Source: a bacterium
GTDB lineage: Bacteria > Patescibacteriota > Saccharimonadia > Saccharimonadales > Saccharimonadaceae
Direction of reading: 5' to 3'
NCBI GenBank assembly: GCA_030429975.1
Contig: JAUIGB010000002.1
Span: 1-64,000, forward strand
DNA: 64,000 nucleotides
Positions within the stretch are counted from its first letter, which is position 1, and each line of letters opens with the position of its first letter. The notes below the pieces were generated by a model that saw nothing but the letters and a program-made list of their open reading frames with translations, did not search any database and was not told the origin of the DNA. Positions 1-10,375 of the stretch are shown here, in pieces. Both the position numbers and the translations under genes were made by a program.

Positions 1-336
1 GGCTTCGAGTCTATCGACAAAAGCAGCAGCAGCGTTGGCGGCGGCAAAGGCGGGGTGTCCAATCCGAGTTTCACGGACGGCATCGATGAACTGACCCGCC
101 AAACGATTTCCCTGAACTGGGCCTCCGATCCCAACGCCATGTCGGTATACCCTGAAGTGCTCGAACCCGGCGCCCAAAACGTCCAGTTGAACTACCGCAT
201 CGACTTTTTCGCATTTACCAACTGTTGGCTGTTGTTTACAGCCCTCTAGTCCGTCAGGGCCCAGATACGAACTAACACCCGAGACAATCACAACGAACAT
301 GATTACCCAGACAAAAAAGCCTAGCAAAAGCTTCAT
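1..336 (-). CDS. Partial membrane/secreted protein open to the window edge; N-terminus resembles a YdcF/DUF218-type protein
   Basis: Absent from the ORF track because it has no stop in the window. ATG at 336 overlaps the TGA of the upstream cysteine desulfurase (ATGA overlap), SD-like GGAGAGG; reads MKLLLGFFVWVIMFVVIVSGVSSYLGPDGLEGCKQQPTVGKCEKVDAVV... with one TM segment. Confidence 0.5.
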   Translation of the reverse strand, partial: MKLLLGFFVWVIMFVVIVSGVSSYLGPDGLEGCKQQPTVGKCEKVDAVVQLDVLGAGFEHFRVYRHGVGIGGPVQGNRLAGQFIDAVRETRIGHPAFAAANAAAAFVDRLEA

Positions 337-1475
337 CTAGTCCTCTCCGCTTCGGAACTAACAACCTCAGATATAGCTTTTATCGCATCATCGATATCTT
401 GCCTTGTAGTATGCTTGCCTATGGTCAAGCGCAAGCTCCCGTCCGCGACCGAATCTTCCAAGCCGATTGCCTTTAACACGTGCGAGCGCGTACCTTTGTT
501 GGCAGCACATGCGCTTCCGGTAGCTACCAAAACACCACGAGACTCCAGTCCAAAAACTAATCGCTCCCCATCAATACCCGGAAACGCTATATGTAAATGA
601 CTAGCTAGACGGTGTTTTGGATGACCAGAAATGACAGAATCTGGGAACTTCTCGGCTAGTGCTTTTTGTAATATGTCTCTTAGCTCCGCCAATCTACGCA
701 CTTCGCTATCGCGCCGTTCATAAGCAATCGTCATTGCTCGGGCCATACCTATGACGCCAGCTACATTTTCGGTACCACTTCGCAGACCAGCCTCTTGGCC
801 CCCACCTACTATCTGCGGCTTTAGTCTCACCGAACGCGCAGCATACAGACATCCTACTTGTTTTGGTCCATATACCTTTCCGGCGTTTAACGTCATCATG
901 TCGACACCCAGCCTCGCGACATGCAAATCAAGCTGACCGGCACCCTGCGACGCGTCCGTGTGCAAATAAATAGGCGTTTTGTTATTGTTCGCTAGTCTAT
1001 CGGCTCTCGTTTTTTCAATCACAGTAGCTATTTTACTAATAGGTTGTATGGTGCCTATTTCGCTATTCGCCAGGCCTACGCTTACGAGCCATGTGTCGGG
1101 ACGTATTGCTTTCTCTATATCGTCTAAATTCACTCTGCCTTTTGGATCTACCTCAACTAGCGTGCAATCGTGTAGTTTAGCAGCCGAGATAACAGCCGGA
1201 TGCTCAATGGTCGTAGTTACTATATGACCCTCATACGCACCAAATGCCAAGTTAATTGATTCGGTAGCTCCGGCCGTCATAGTCAGCTCGCCAGACTTAG
1301 CGCCAATTATCGAGGCTATAGTTGATTTTGCTTGTTCGTAATCACGGCGCACTTTTACGGCAGGGGCATAAGGGCTTGAGGGGTTATAGAAGATATCAGA
1401 AAAATACGGCTTCATGGCCGCTAGCACCTCTGGGTCCAGCGGTGTCGCCGCCGCATAGTCCATATACACGTTCAT
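333..1475 (-). CDS. Cysteine desulfurase (NifS/IscS family)
   Basis: 380 aa; MDYAAATPLDPEV, HTDASQGAGQ, ATGSACAANKG motifs. Confidence 0.93.
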   Translation of the reverse strand: MNVYMDYAAATPLDPEVLAAMKPYFSDIFYNPSSPYAPAVKVRRDYEQAKSTIASIIGAKSGELTMTAGATESINLAFGAYEGHIVTTTIEHPAVISAAKLHDCTLVEVDPKGRVNLDDIEKAIRPDTWLVSVGLANSEIGTIQPISKIATVIEKTRADRLANNNKTPIYLHTDASQGAGQLDLHVARLGVDMMTLNAGKVYGPKQVGCLYAARSVRLKPQIVGGGQEAGLRSGTENVAGVIGMARAMTIAYERRDSEVRRLAELRDILQKALAEKFPDSVISGHPKHRLASHLHIAFPGIDGERLVFGLESRGVLVATGSACAANKGTRSHVLKAIGLEDSVADGSLRLTIGKHTTRQDIDDAIKAISEVVSSEAERTR

Positions 1476-1499
1476 AAGCTTATTATAACAGAGGTAGTT

Positions 1500-2255
1500 C
1501 TATATACGAAACAACTTTTTCGCATTTTGTGTAGTCTCTCTAGCCAAATCATCTACGGGTATACCGCGCAATTCCGCGTGATATTGAGCTATCTCGGCAA
1601 TCCGAGCAGGCTCATTTGTTGACCCACGGTGCGGTACAGGCGCCAGAAAAGGCGCGTCGGTTTCTAGTAACATGCGATCTATTGGAATATTTTTATACAT
1701 TTCCATCTGCTCTGGTTTTCGCGTAAAGGTACTGATCCCGTTTATGCCCACATACAGACCACGCTCGAATGCTTTGTCTAGATTCTCTTGATTATCAGTA
1801 AAGCTATGCAAAACTCCACGAATCGTATGTCCACCGGAGGAGATTCGGTCGAATACCGGCCAAAAATCGTCAAACGCCTCGCGTACATGAAAAACGATCG
1901 GCAAGTCATTATCTAGTGCGATATATATCTGTTCTTCCATGGCACACAACTGAACGTCGCGTGGAGAATGTGTATAAAAATAATCTAGTCCAATTTCACC
2001 AACAGCCACCACACCCTTTTTTGCCAAGCCCGCTATCTGCCCCCAGCCGTCCTTGGTATCATGTGGATGCACCCCAACAGTCGCAAATACGCCCTTATAA
2101 AGGGAGGCGAAATCCACCGCGTCAACAGAGCTTTTTTCGCTTGTTCCCACCACCAACATCTTTGTCACGCCAGATTTTTTGGCACGTTCCAATACCTCAT
2201 CTACGGGTAGTGGGTAGTCACGCTCGTGAATATGGCAATGGGTATCGATAAGCAT
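1500..2255 (-). CDS. tatD: TatD family metal-dependent hydrolase
   Basis: LIDTHCHIHE, GEIGLDYFY, LLETDAPFLAP motifs. Confidence 0.93.
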   Translation of the reverse strand: MLIDTHCHIHERDYPLPVDEVLERAKKSGVTKMLVVGTSEKSSVDAVDFASLYKGVFATVGVHPHDTKDGWGQIAGLAKKGVVAVGEIGLDYFYTHSPRDVQLCAMEEQIYIALDNDLPIVFHVREAFDDFWPVFDRISSGGHTIRGVLHSFTDNQENLDKAFERGLYVGINGISTFTRKPEQMEMYKNIPIDRMLLETDAPFLAPVPHRGSTNEPARIAEIAQYHAELRGIPVDDLARETTQNAKKLFRI

Positions 2256-2297
2256 ATGCTTGCTCCTGATTGATTTGACCTGTAGGCTATTATCATT

Positions 2298-3167
2298 ATG
2301 ACAGAATTCTCACCACCTCAAACATTAGTCCAGCAGAATGAAGCAATGACTATGGACATGCGTATTAATTCGTGGTCACACCGTGATCACATAAAACCTA
2401 TCATGGCCCGTATGTTCGTGGCGGCGGCTCAGCGTGCAGTGGAAATAAGATCAGAAATTATAGCGGATATAAACGCGACGGGTATTAGTAAGTATTACTA
2501 CGAGCACGCGAAGCTAGAAGATGACCGAAGCGTTAGCCTGTCGGACCTGTTGAGCTTTGATCTGTACCGAACCGAGCTGCCCGTCGAACAATCAGGCATA
2601 GCCGATGACCAGCAACTTAGCCGTGAATACTCCGTCATTATGCGCGTGGGTGGCGATCGCTTAAGATTCGGTACCGATAACGACCTGGACCTATGGATGA
2701 GAAACATGGGTAGCGATGGAGCATGGGTCGGCGAGCGGGCCTTTTCGGGCGCGCTACAGCCTGATGTCGTGCCAGAAACAGTCAGAATAATTGAACGAGT
2801 AGAGACGGGTTTTGGAACAATCGATGGTCTGCGCGAGAAATATCGTGACCGCGGTTCTTATACCATATCAGAAGATAACTACTATCTAAAAACAAGATCT
2901 TGGATACCAAATCTGTCTCGCCTAGGCAGGCCAGACGTAGAACTGCCAAAGATTACTGACATATCTTTCAACTACAACACGTCTTATGATGATCAAAAAG
3001 GTCATATCGATACATATGGCTCAATGAGTGACGATAAGCTATCCGTCGCGCGTCGATTGGCACGGCTTACGGAGCTAGCGAGCCAATTTCTTGACCTCGG
3101 TTCAATACCCGCTGACGAGATGGAGCCCCTACGCGCAATTACTTCTGCTCGGCAGGCTGCTCTTTAG
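2298..3167 (+). CDS. Hypothetical protein, 289 aa
   Basis: Long ORF with TATTAT just upstream of ATG; overlaps the convergent metG end by about 29 bp. Confidence 0.7.
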   Translation: MTEFSPPQTLVQQNEAMTMDMRINSWSHRDHIKPIMARMFVAAAQRAVEIRSEIIADINATGISKYYYEHAKLEDDRSVSLSDLLSFDLYRTELPVEQSGIADDQQLSREYSVIMRVGGDRLRFGTDNDLDLWMRNMGSDGAWVGERAFSGALQPDVVPETVRIIERVETGFGTIDGLREKYRDRGSYTISEDNYYLKTRSWIPNLSRLGRPDVELPKITDISFNYNTSYDDQKGHIDTYGSMSDDKLSVARRLARLTELASQFLDLGSIPADEMEPLRAITSARQAAL

Positions 3168-4707
3168 CGACTTGTCCGCCCTGCGTCTTTGGTGCCCTAG
3201 GGTCCGCTGTATGCTTGTAGATTTTTGGAAACAGCATTCTGCCCTGGTCTTTTATTGCTCCGGATTCAAAAGTATCGTGAATGTATTTCGCAGTGTTCGG
3301 TAGAAAAGGTACCAGTAAGTCAGCAACTTGTAGTAACGTGCCTACGGCGGTAGCCAATATCTCGGCCAAGTGTTCCTCGGCGTCTTTATCATTGTCTTTG
3401 TTTTTAGCGACTTCCCACGGTTTTACGCTATCAATATACTGGTTTAGATTTCGCACATTCGCCCAGACGCAATCTAGTGCTTCGTTGAATTTCAATTCTT
3501 CCATGGCTAGGCGATACGGTTGCATATCGTGTTCGGCCTGAGGCGCGTCGCCAATAACACCAGACTGATACCTCGTAATCATACTAGACACACGCTGGAC
3601 CAAATTGCCTAAATCATTTCCTAGCTCTGTGTTATAGGCCGTCTCGAATTTCTCCCACGTAAAGTCACCATCGTCCTGAGTTGGTATGTGTCGAGAGAAG
3701 AAATAGCGAAAAGCATCCACGCCATATTCATCAATCACCTGATTCGGGTCAACTACGTTGCCGACGGATTTGCTCATTTTCGCGCCACCGACATTTACAT
3801 GACCATGGACGAGCAAGGTTTTTGGCAATGCCACGCCCATTCCTAGTAACATGGCTGGCCAGATGCCCGCATGAAAACGCAAGATATCTTTGCCTATTAC
3901 TTGAACTTCAGCAGGCCAGTAATCTTGCCATTCTGGATGATCAGGGAAGCCTAGTACCGTCAGATAATTTGGCAATGCGTCCACCCACACGTAAATTACT
4001 TGACTGGGGTCGCCCGGCACCGGCACGCCCCAACTCAAACTCTTCTTTGGCCGACTAATACTGACGTCTTTGACCCCGTCCTTGATCAATTCCAGGAACT
4101 CATTTTTACGATATTCCGGCACGATTCGCATCTTGTTCTTTTCTATAGCGTCACGAATCTGATCCGTAAAAGCACTCGCTTTTAGATAATAATTATCCTC
4201 GACAATTCTTTCGAAAGGTTTTTGGTGATCAGGACAAGTGCCATTTAACGACTCGACTTCTTTGTCCGTAAAAAACGCCTCGTGTCCAGTACAATACCAG
4301 CCTTCGTATTTCCCCTTGTATATATAGGGGAGTAGCTTTTGCCAAATCCACTGCACCGCGCCCTCGTGATGCGGGTCAGTCGTGCGAATAAAATCGGTAT
4401 TGCTGGCACCAACCTTTTTGATGAAGTTCTGAAAATTGATGTACATTTTGTCGGCATACGCTTTTGGATCAAGACCTTCCTCGGCGGCCTTGGCAGCTAT
4501 TTTGTTGCCATGTTCGTCAGTTCCAGCCTGAAACCGGACTCGTTTGCCATTTTGCGCCTGATACCTCGTCCAAATATCTGCCAATAAATAATCCACGGCA
4601 TGTCCAACGTGTGGCGTGCCGTTTACATAAGGAATAGCAGTCGTTATATATAAATTCTTTCCCATCAGGGTAATTATAACAGATTGGATCGAAGTATATT
4701 CAACCAA
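3139..4707 (-). CDS. metG: Methionyl-tRNA synthetase (real start probably MGKNLYITTAIPYVNG, 14 codons inside the ORF)
   Basis: PYVNGTPHVGHA and KMSKSVGN class I signatures. Confidence 0.95.
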   Translation of the reverse strand: MVEYTSIQSVIITLMGKNLYITTAIPYVNGTPHVGHAVDYLLADIWTRYQAQNGKRVRFQAGTDEHGNKIAAKAAEEGLDPKAYADKMYINFQNFIKKVGASNTDFIRTTDPHHEGAVQWIWQKLLPYIYKGKYEGWYCTGHEAFFTDKEVESLNGTCPDHQKPFERIVEDNYYLKASAFTDQIRDAIEKNKMRIVPEYRKNEFLELIKDGVKDVSISRPKKSLSWGVPVPGDPSQVIYVWVDALPNYLTVLGFPDHPEWQDYWPAEVQVIGKDILRFHAGIWPAMLLGMGVALPKTLLVHGHVNVGGAKMSKSVGNVVDPNQVIDEYGVDAFRYFFSRHIPTQDDGDFTWEKFETAYNTELGNDLGNLVQRVSSMITRYQSGVIGDAPQAEHDMQPYRLAMEELKFNEALDCVWANVRNLNQYIDSVKPWEVAKNKDNDKDAEEHLAEILATAVGTLLQVADLLVPFLPNTAKYIHDTFESGAIKDQGRMLFPKIYKHTADPRAPKTQGGQVAKEQPAEQK

Positions 4708-5456
4708 TCATCGATAGACAATTGTTCGGCGCGAGAGTCGGGGGAAATTTCAGCATTTTGCAACAAGGCTTCGGCGTCCTGTTTGGAGATGCCCAGGCCA
4801 CCCGCCAACGAACTACGGAGCTTTTTGCGCTTCTCGGAAAAGCCTGCGCGCACTACTCGAAAGAATGACTTCATATCCTCCTGCGCCACCAGGGGAGTCG
4901 GGCGAAATTTTAATGAAACAACCTGGCTATCAACTTTTGGTGGTGGCGTGAACAATTCCGCAGGCACGATGTCTCCTAGCGAAACATCCGCAAACACCTG
5001 GGCGGAAACGGCTAGGATGCTCATATCACCAGGTTTGGCGGCCAACCTCTCGGCGACTTCTTTTTGGACCAGCAAAACCGCTGATTGAGGAGGATTAGAA
5101 TTAGTTAACGCGTTAATAGTTAACATGTTAATTATTTTTCCCGTGATGTAGTAGGGGACATTGGCAACGACTTTGTAGCCCGCGGGCATTCGTGATAAAT
5201 CAAATGACAGTATGTCGCTATTGATAACCTCTAGATTTTTACCCGGAAATTGCGCCGGCAGTTTGCGCGCCAGATCGGGATCGAACTCTACCGCCACTAC
5301 CCTGCCCGCACGGCGCAATAGTTCCGATGTCAGCGTGCCCAGTCCAGGCCCAATCTCTAACACGGTATCGTCGGGACCCACCTCTGCCAAGTCGGCAATG
5401 TGCGCCAGTACATCACGATCATGCAACCAGTGCTGTCCTAGTGATTTATTTGGCAT
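4674..5456 (-). CDS. rsmA: 16S rRNA dimethyladenosine transferase
   Basis: KSLGQHWLHD, VLEIGPGLGTLT, NVPYYITGKI motifs. Confidence 0.95.
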   Translation of the reverse strand: MPNKSLGQHWLHDRDVLAHIADLAEVGPDDTVLEIGPGLGTLTSELLRRAGRVVAVEFDPDLARKLPAQFPGKNLEVINSDILSFDLSRMPAGYKVVANVPYYITGKIINMLTINALTNSNPPQSAVLLVQKEVAERLAAKPGDMSILAVSAQVFADVSLGDIVPAELFTPPPKVDSQVVSLKFRPTPLVAQEDMKSFFRVVRAGFSEKRKKLRSSLAGGLGISKQDAEALLQNAEISPDSRAEQLSIDDWLNILRSNLL

Positions 5457-6607
5457 TACCTATATATATCCTGTAGCCCTAGAGATGCTGAGCAAGCTGG
5501 CCATGGTTGCCAACCACGACGCTGATACAATGCCGCCGCGGCCGCGTCTTGAAGCGCCGGTGGAGCATCTGCTGGATCATAAATACCGCTGTTGTTTGCC
5601 CATGTTTCATAACTAAACTGATAGGCACCGCGATATAGTGGATTGTTTTTGTTGGCATAGTTACCGCCGGACTCACACTGTCGAAGGCGTGCCATAGCGG
5701 CAGCCAGTCCGCCTTTGGCGCCGATTACTTCGACCTGCTCTTTTGGCTGAGTTAACACGACCGTCTGTAGCGCCACCCTGCTAACTTCTTTGCCGTTTTT
5801 TATCGTTATTTCGTATGTTACGTTTTTTGTACCCTTCACGCCCGGTGTTTGTATGCGACTGTAGCCTATAGGCTGATCAACGTCATGAATATGACGGGTA
5901 GAAAACGGAATATCCTCCTGAACCGTACGAGTTTGAATGCCCTCGCGCCAGACGGATACGGTCATGCCCGCGGTGACTGGAGTATCTTTATCTGGCGACA
6001 CCCTGTCTTTTTCACCCAGCACGATATTTTTATCATCCAGCATCTGGCCTACCGTATCGGCATGACTGTAGGCAGTGGCTTTCGTGCCGTATAAATCTAG
6101 GTCAAACTTTGCCGCTCTATCTATAGTCAATATCTCGCCTGCCCCATCTGACACGATGTCTTTACTGGCAGTCAAATCCGTTTCGTCTTCTGGATTCAGG
6201 TCCAACTGCGCGTCTTTCATGATTGCCACTGCCGTTTGCGCTGCCGTCATAACTTTTACGCGCAGGGCCCCGTCGTCAATTATTACTGGTCTAGCGCGAT
6301 ATATGTTAACCGTATAATCTGAGGCGACGAGCGGTTGTTCTAGACCAGGCTCTACTATATCCTCATTTGCTAGTATTATGTCCGCATCGGCAATCGCGTC
6401 AGCCACGGTATTTGCACGAGTCAATATGACACGTACCTCGCCCCTGTCGTGGAAGGTAATTAATCGTTCACCGCTCTGGGGACCAGCACTTTGTGCATAA
6501 ACCTGAGTAAATATCGCAACGGGCACGGACAATACCAGCAATAGAGCGAGTAAAACTCGATTTAATCCCCTAAAATGCTTGTGTATATTGTCCCGCATAA
6601 TGAACAA
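5456..6607 (-). CDS. Secreted DUF348/G5-domain protein with C-terminal Rpf/transglycosylase-like domain
   Basis: N-terminal TM/signal; ubiquitin-like DUF348-type repeats; G5-like region; C-term CESGGNYANKNNPLYRGAYQFSYETW...GWQPWPAC. Confidence 0.8.
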   Translation of the reverse strand: MFIMRDNIHKHFRGLNRVLLALLLVLSVPVAIFTQVYAQSAGPQSGERLITFHDRGEVRVILTRANTVADAIADADIILANEDIVEPGLEQPLVASDYTVNIYRARPVIIDDGALRVKVMTAAQTAVAIMKDAQLDLNPEDETDLTASKDIVSDGAGEILTIDRAAKFDLDLYGTKATAYSHADTVGQMLDDKNIVLGEKDRVSPDKDTPVTAGMTVSVWREGIQTRTVQEDIPFSTRHIHDVDQPIGYSRIQTPGVKGTKNVTYEITIKNGKEVSRVALQTVVLTQPKEQVEVIGAKGGLAAAMARLRQCESGGNYANKNNPLYRGAYQFSYETWANNSGIYDPADAPPALQDAAAAALYQRRGWQPWPACSASLGLQDIYR

Positions 6608-6660
6608 AACCCTCCAAAAGGTCTTTCCTATTTTATCAAAATAAAGCTTCGGTAGCCAGT

Positions 6661-7134
6661 TTATTCGTCAAAGCAACGCGACAGCGCGACCCGCGCCTCA
6701 TTATTGAGATTCCGGGGCAGTGAGTTCCGCGAAAACCACCTTGCATCCCTTATTTCTATTTGATTAATTCTCAGTTCGCTAGCGGATTTCTTGTTTATTT
6801 TTGCGCTATATAGCAGTGCGATGTATGGAATTTTTACTTCCGGCCTTTTTAACTGACAGACATATTCGAGACTGGACTTTGGTAACTTAATACCAGTCTC
6901 CTCTAGCGTCTCCCTTAGGGCACCCGTCACAGCCGATTCACCTCGTTTTAACCCGCCGCCAGGTAATGTCCATTCACCACGAGACACCACCCCTCGTACC
7001 AGTAGTACATCGTTTGATTCATTCGTGATTAATACCCTGACTCTATGACGTCGGGTGGCAATAGAGTACGCCCAAAGTCCAGCTATAAAAGCGGGCGCTA
7101 CGATTGTTCCGGCCAATAGGTAAAGTTTTCTCAT
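6661..7134 (-). CDS. NUDIX hydrolase with N-terminal TM segment
   Basis: GGGLKRGESAVTGALRETLEETGI Nudix box. Confidence 0.9.
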   Translation of the reverse strand: MRKLYLLAGTIVAPAFIAGLWAYSIATRRHRVRVLITNESNDVLLVRGVVSRGEWTLPGGGLKRGESAVTGALRETLEETGIKLPKSSLEYVCQLKRPEVKIPYIALLYSAKINKKSASELRINQIEIRDARWFSRNSLPRNLNNEARVALSRCFDE

Positions 7135-9254
7135 GATATAAGCTCTAACCGAGCGTATTCAGCGTTCAATTTTTTTACACCACCATTATCAAACTTAATA
7201 GTCACGGCCATGCCATCTACTTCCGTGATTTCGCCCTCGCCAAATGCCGATGTCCTCACACGATTTCCTGGTATAAATGGCAATTCATCACTGACAAAAT
7301 CATCGATAGCGTCATCCAGTCCATACGCAGGCTGGTCGATTGCAGCGACTTGATTGCCCATGTCGTCGATAAAGCGTGATACTTCGTTATAGCCACGTTG
7401 ACCGAATTGCAAGCGACTACGAGCATATACTAAGTGAAGTTCTTCGCGGGCGCGGGTCATGCCAACATAACAAAGACGCCTTTCCTCCTCGAGCTCGGAC
7501 GGACCAGCATCATAAACTCGGCTGTGCGGAAATATACCTTCCTCTAGACCGACGATAAAAACTACCGGAAACTCCAATCCCTTGGCTGCATGCATCGTCA
7601 TCAACGTCACCTTGTCATCGCCCGCCGATTGATCAGCGCTTGATATCAGTGCGGCTTCTTCTAAAAATTCGGACAAATCCGCAAATATGCGTACGTCAGA
7701 GATTAGTGATCCGATATTTTCTTCGCGCTCCTCGGCTTGTGGAGTGCCGTCGCGTAGATAATCTCGATAATTAACAAGACTAATCAGTCGCTCAATAATG
7801 TCCGACGGCGGGGCGCCTTCGAGTTGCATGTTTTGTAGCTCTCGGAAATGAGATCCTAATGCAGATAATGATGATTTTGCCCGAGGCGTCAACCCGTCAC
7901 ATTCGTTGACGCCATAAAGGGCGTCGATTACGTTTTTGCCTGTTTCGGCCTGCCAAGTTAGAAATTTTTCGACGCTTTTTGGACCAACGCTCCTAGCGGG
8001 AATATTGACAATGCGACTAAAACTAAGTCTGTCGTTCGGCTGATATATAACACGTAAATAGGCAATAATATCCTTTATTTCCTTGCGATCATAAAATCGA
8101 ACCCCGCCCACTAGCTGATACGGAATCCTTTGCAATCGAAAGGCCCGCTCTAGTGCTGCCGATTGCGAATTCATGCGATATAGCACGGCAAAATCGTGAT
8201 ATTTACGCGCCTTCATCGCTACATGACTGGATATCCTTCCGGCCACTAAACTTGCCTCTTCGGATTCGTCATACGTAGCATGGACCTCTACGGGTGAACC
8301 CTCGCCCAAATCGGTCCATAATTTCTTGTCAGTGCGAACCTTGTTTTTGCTAATCACTGACTGAGCCGCGGACAGAATAGCGTTGGTTGATCTATAATTT
8401 TGTTCTAGTTTTATGACAGTTGCCGACGGATAATCACGTTCAAAATTGAGGATATTGGTAAAATCGGCGCCCCTCCAGCTATAAATCGACTGCCAATCAT
8501 CGCCCACTACGCAGATATTTTGCTCTTTGTTCACCAGATATTTTACGATTTTGTACTGAGCAGCGTTCGTGTCTTGGTACTCGTCAATAAAAATATGCTT
8601 GAACTGCTCTTGCCACTTTTTTCTGATATCGGGCTGTTCGTGCAACAGCCTAACGGTCTCGATTAAGAGATCATCGAAATCGAGCGCGCCAGCTTCTTTT
8701 CGCAATTTTTCGTATCGTTTGTATACTTTAGCGACATCACGAGCGTTGGGATAGTTAGCCGCGCCCTCTAAATCTTCGGGTGTTCGCATTTCGTTTTTTG
8801 CATTACTAATAATACTACTTATAGCGCGCGGTTTTATCTGCTTTGGATCAACCGACAGTTGTTTCATGGCCTGTTTTATCAGGCCCTGCCTATCGTCTTC
8901 GTCATAAATTACGTAGTTTGATTGAACACCAATAGCCTTGCCGTCCTGGCGCAAGATTCGGACGCATATGCCATGAAACGTGCCCATCCATGGCATATAG
9001 CTTCTAGGAATATCGTGGCCCCTATTGCCAGTTAGGCGCCATACTCGTTCGCGTAATTCGCGGGCTGCTTTATTCGTAAACGTTACGGCCAATATTTGAT
9101 TTGGCCAAATAGATTCACTTTGCATTAGATAAGCAATGCGATGCGCGACGGTTTTTGTCTTGCCACTACCAGCACCCGCCAATATCAACAAGGGTCCGGA
9201 AACTTGTTTAACGGCCGACTTTTGGGCCGGGTTTAGTCCCTCCAGAATATCCAT
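7131..9254 (-). CDS. UvrD/PcrA-type superfamily 1 DNA helicase
   Basis: LNPAQKSAV, GAGSGKTKT, DEYQDTN, VGDDWQSIYSWRGA, TMHAAKGLEFPVVF. Confidence 0.95.
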   Translation of the reverse strand: MDILEGLNPAQKSAVKQVSGPLLILAGAGSGKTKTVAHRIAYLMQSESIWPNQILAVTFTNKAARELRERVWRLTGNRGHDIPRSYMPWMGTFHGICVRILRQDGKAIGVQSNYVIYDEDDRQGLIKQAMKQLSVDPKQIKPRAISSIISNAKNEMRTPEDLEGAANYPNARDVAKVYKRYEKLRKEAGALDFDDLLIETVRLLHEQPDIRKKWQEQFKHIFIDEYQDTNAAQYKIVKYLVNKEQNICVVGDDWQSIYSWRGADFTNILNFERDYPSATVIKLEQNYRSTNAILSAAQSVISKNKVRTDKKLWTDLGEGSPVEVHATYDESEEASLVAGRISSHVAMKARKYHDFAVLYRMNSQSAALERAFRLQRIPYQLVGGVRFYDRKEIKDIIAYLRVIYQPNDRLSFSRIVNIPARSVGPKSVEKFLTWQAETGKNVIDALYGVNECDGLTPRAKSSLSALGSHFRELQNMQLEGAPPSDIIERLISLVNYRDYLRDGTPQAEEREENIGSLISDVRIFADLSEFLEEAALISSADQSAGDDKVTLMTMHAAKGLEFPVVFIVGLEEGIFPHSRVYDAGPSELEEERRLCYVGMTRAREELHLVYARSRLQFGQRGYNEVSRFIDDMGNQVAAIDQPAYGLDDAIDDFVSDELPFIPGNRVRTSAFGEGEITEVDGMAVTIKFDNGGVKKLNAEYARLELIS

Positions 9255-9274
9255 TGTTATCTATTATACAAGAT

Positions 9275-10375
9275 TTATAAGCCCGGACCTAGGACGAAAA
9301 ACGCCGCCACGCCCAAACCAGCGAATACCAAAATGACTACGATAATTGCAACTATTACTAGCCAGCCCGGGCGTTGTTTAGGAGGGTGCTTTATAGACTT
9401 GTGATGCGCGTCTACGTCATAAATACCAGGCTCTTTGGCGTCTTTTGCTTTATTCGCCATGTCGCTTTTTACCTTTTCGGTATCTCCTGATTCAACAGAT
9501 TGCACATCCATTGCCGAAGGCGCCTCCGGAGCTAACGACTCATTAGACTCAAGTTTTGCGAGTTCCGCTTCTTGAGTCGATGGAGCGGTAGGGTCAATTG
9601 GTTTTTGATTATCATCTTTGTTTTCGGTTACTGCTTGTTCGCCGTTAATTGCCCCGGAGTTAGGCATAGCGTCTGTTGCATCGTCTTTCGATTCGGTCAG
9701 ATCCGGAGATGGTTCGGGCATACTATTCGGCATCTGAGTTTGCGGAACTGCAGTTTTATCGCCAACACTAACGTCACTAAGAGGCGACGGAACCGCACCT
9801 GACGTAGCGCCGGGAGCAACCGCACCACCCAGTGGGCGCTTTTCGACTTTTGCATCCGGTATAAATGGCGAATAGCCGGCTGGGTCTATCGTATTATTAA
9901 CAGGTTCAGAAGCAGGGGCTGGCGGAGCCTCCTCTGGATCTGGAGCGGTATTTATGGAGGTATCGTCAATATTCGCCGATCTAGGAGGTACCGCAGGCTG
10001 AGATGGTCGCGTTTCTGGTCTCGGCGCCGGTATGTTTCTCATATCAGACGAAGGATGCATAACGTCCATAAAACGTCCACCGACGGGTTTTTGTGAACTA
10101 GATAGCCCTGACGGAGTCGCTTGTGAACGAGGGTTGCCGTCACCTAGGTTAACGCTCCTCACAGTATCCGTCTCCGGTATACTATTTCCGCCTATTTTCT
10201 TTGCGGCTTGCTCTATCTGCTGAGGAGTAGGCGCTGTCTTTGAATCATCCTTCAAGCTTAGTGTATTCACGGGCTTTTCCTGAGGCACGCCGGAAGTAGC
10301 GGCATCGGCAGCAACTCCGTTGCTCATGATTGAGTTGACGGCTTTGTCTAGCTCATCGAAATCTATGTCGCCCAC
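9275..10375 (-). CDS. Low-complexity Pro/Ala/Asp-rich protein with C-terminal TM anchor
   Basis: 366 aa; disordered composition; C-term LVIVAIIVVILVFAGLGVAAFFVLGPGL. Confidence 0.75.
   Translation of the reverse strand: MGDIDFDELDKAVNSIMSNGVAADAATSGVPQEKPVNTLSLKDDSKTAPTPQQIEQAAKKIGGNSIPETDTVRSVNLGDGNPRSQATPSGLSSSQKPVGGRFMDVMHPSSDMRNIPAPRPETRPSQPAVPPRSANIDDTSINTAPDPEEAPPAPASEPVNNTIDPAGYSPFIPDAKVEKRPLGGAVAPGATSGAVPSPLSDVSVGDKTAVPQTQMPNSMPEPSPDLTESKDDATDAMPNSGAINGEQAVTENKDDNQKPIDPTAPSTQEAELAKLESNESLAPEAPSAMDVQSVESGDTEKVKSDMANKAKDAKEPGIYDVDAHHKSIKHPPKQRPGWLVIVAIIVVILVFAGLGVAAFFVLGPGL

Noticed and set aside
55-249. ORF-track plus-strand 64-aa ORF as a clean gene
   Set aside because: Overlaps the better supported minus-strand start (SD and ATGA coupling) and ends in the antisense of its signal segment. 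Kept only as part of the junction finding.
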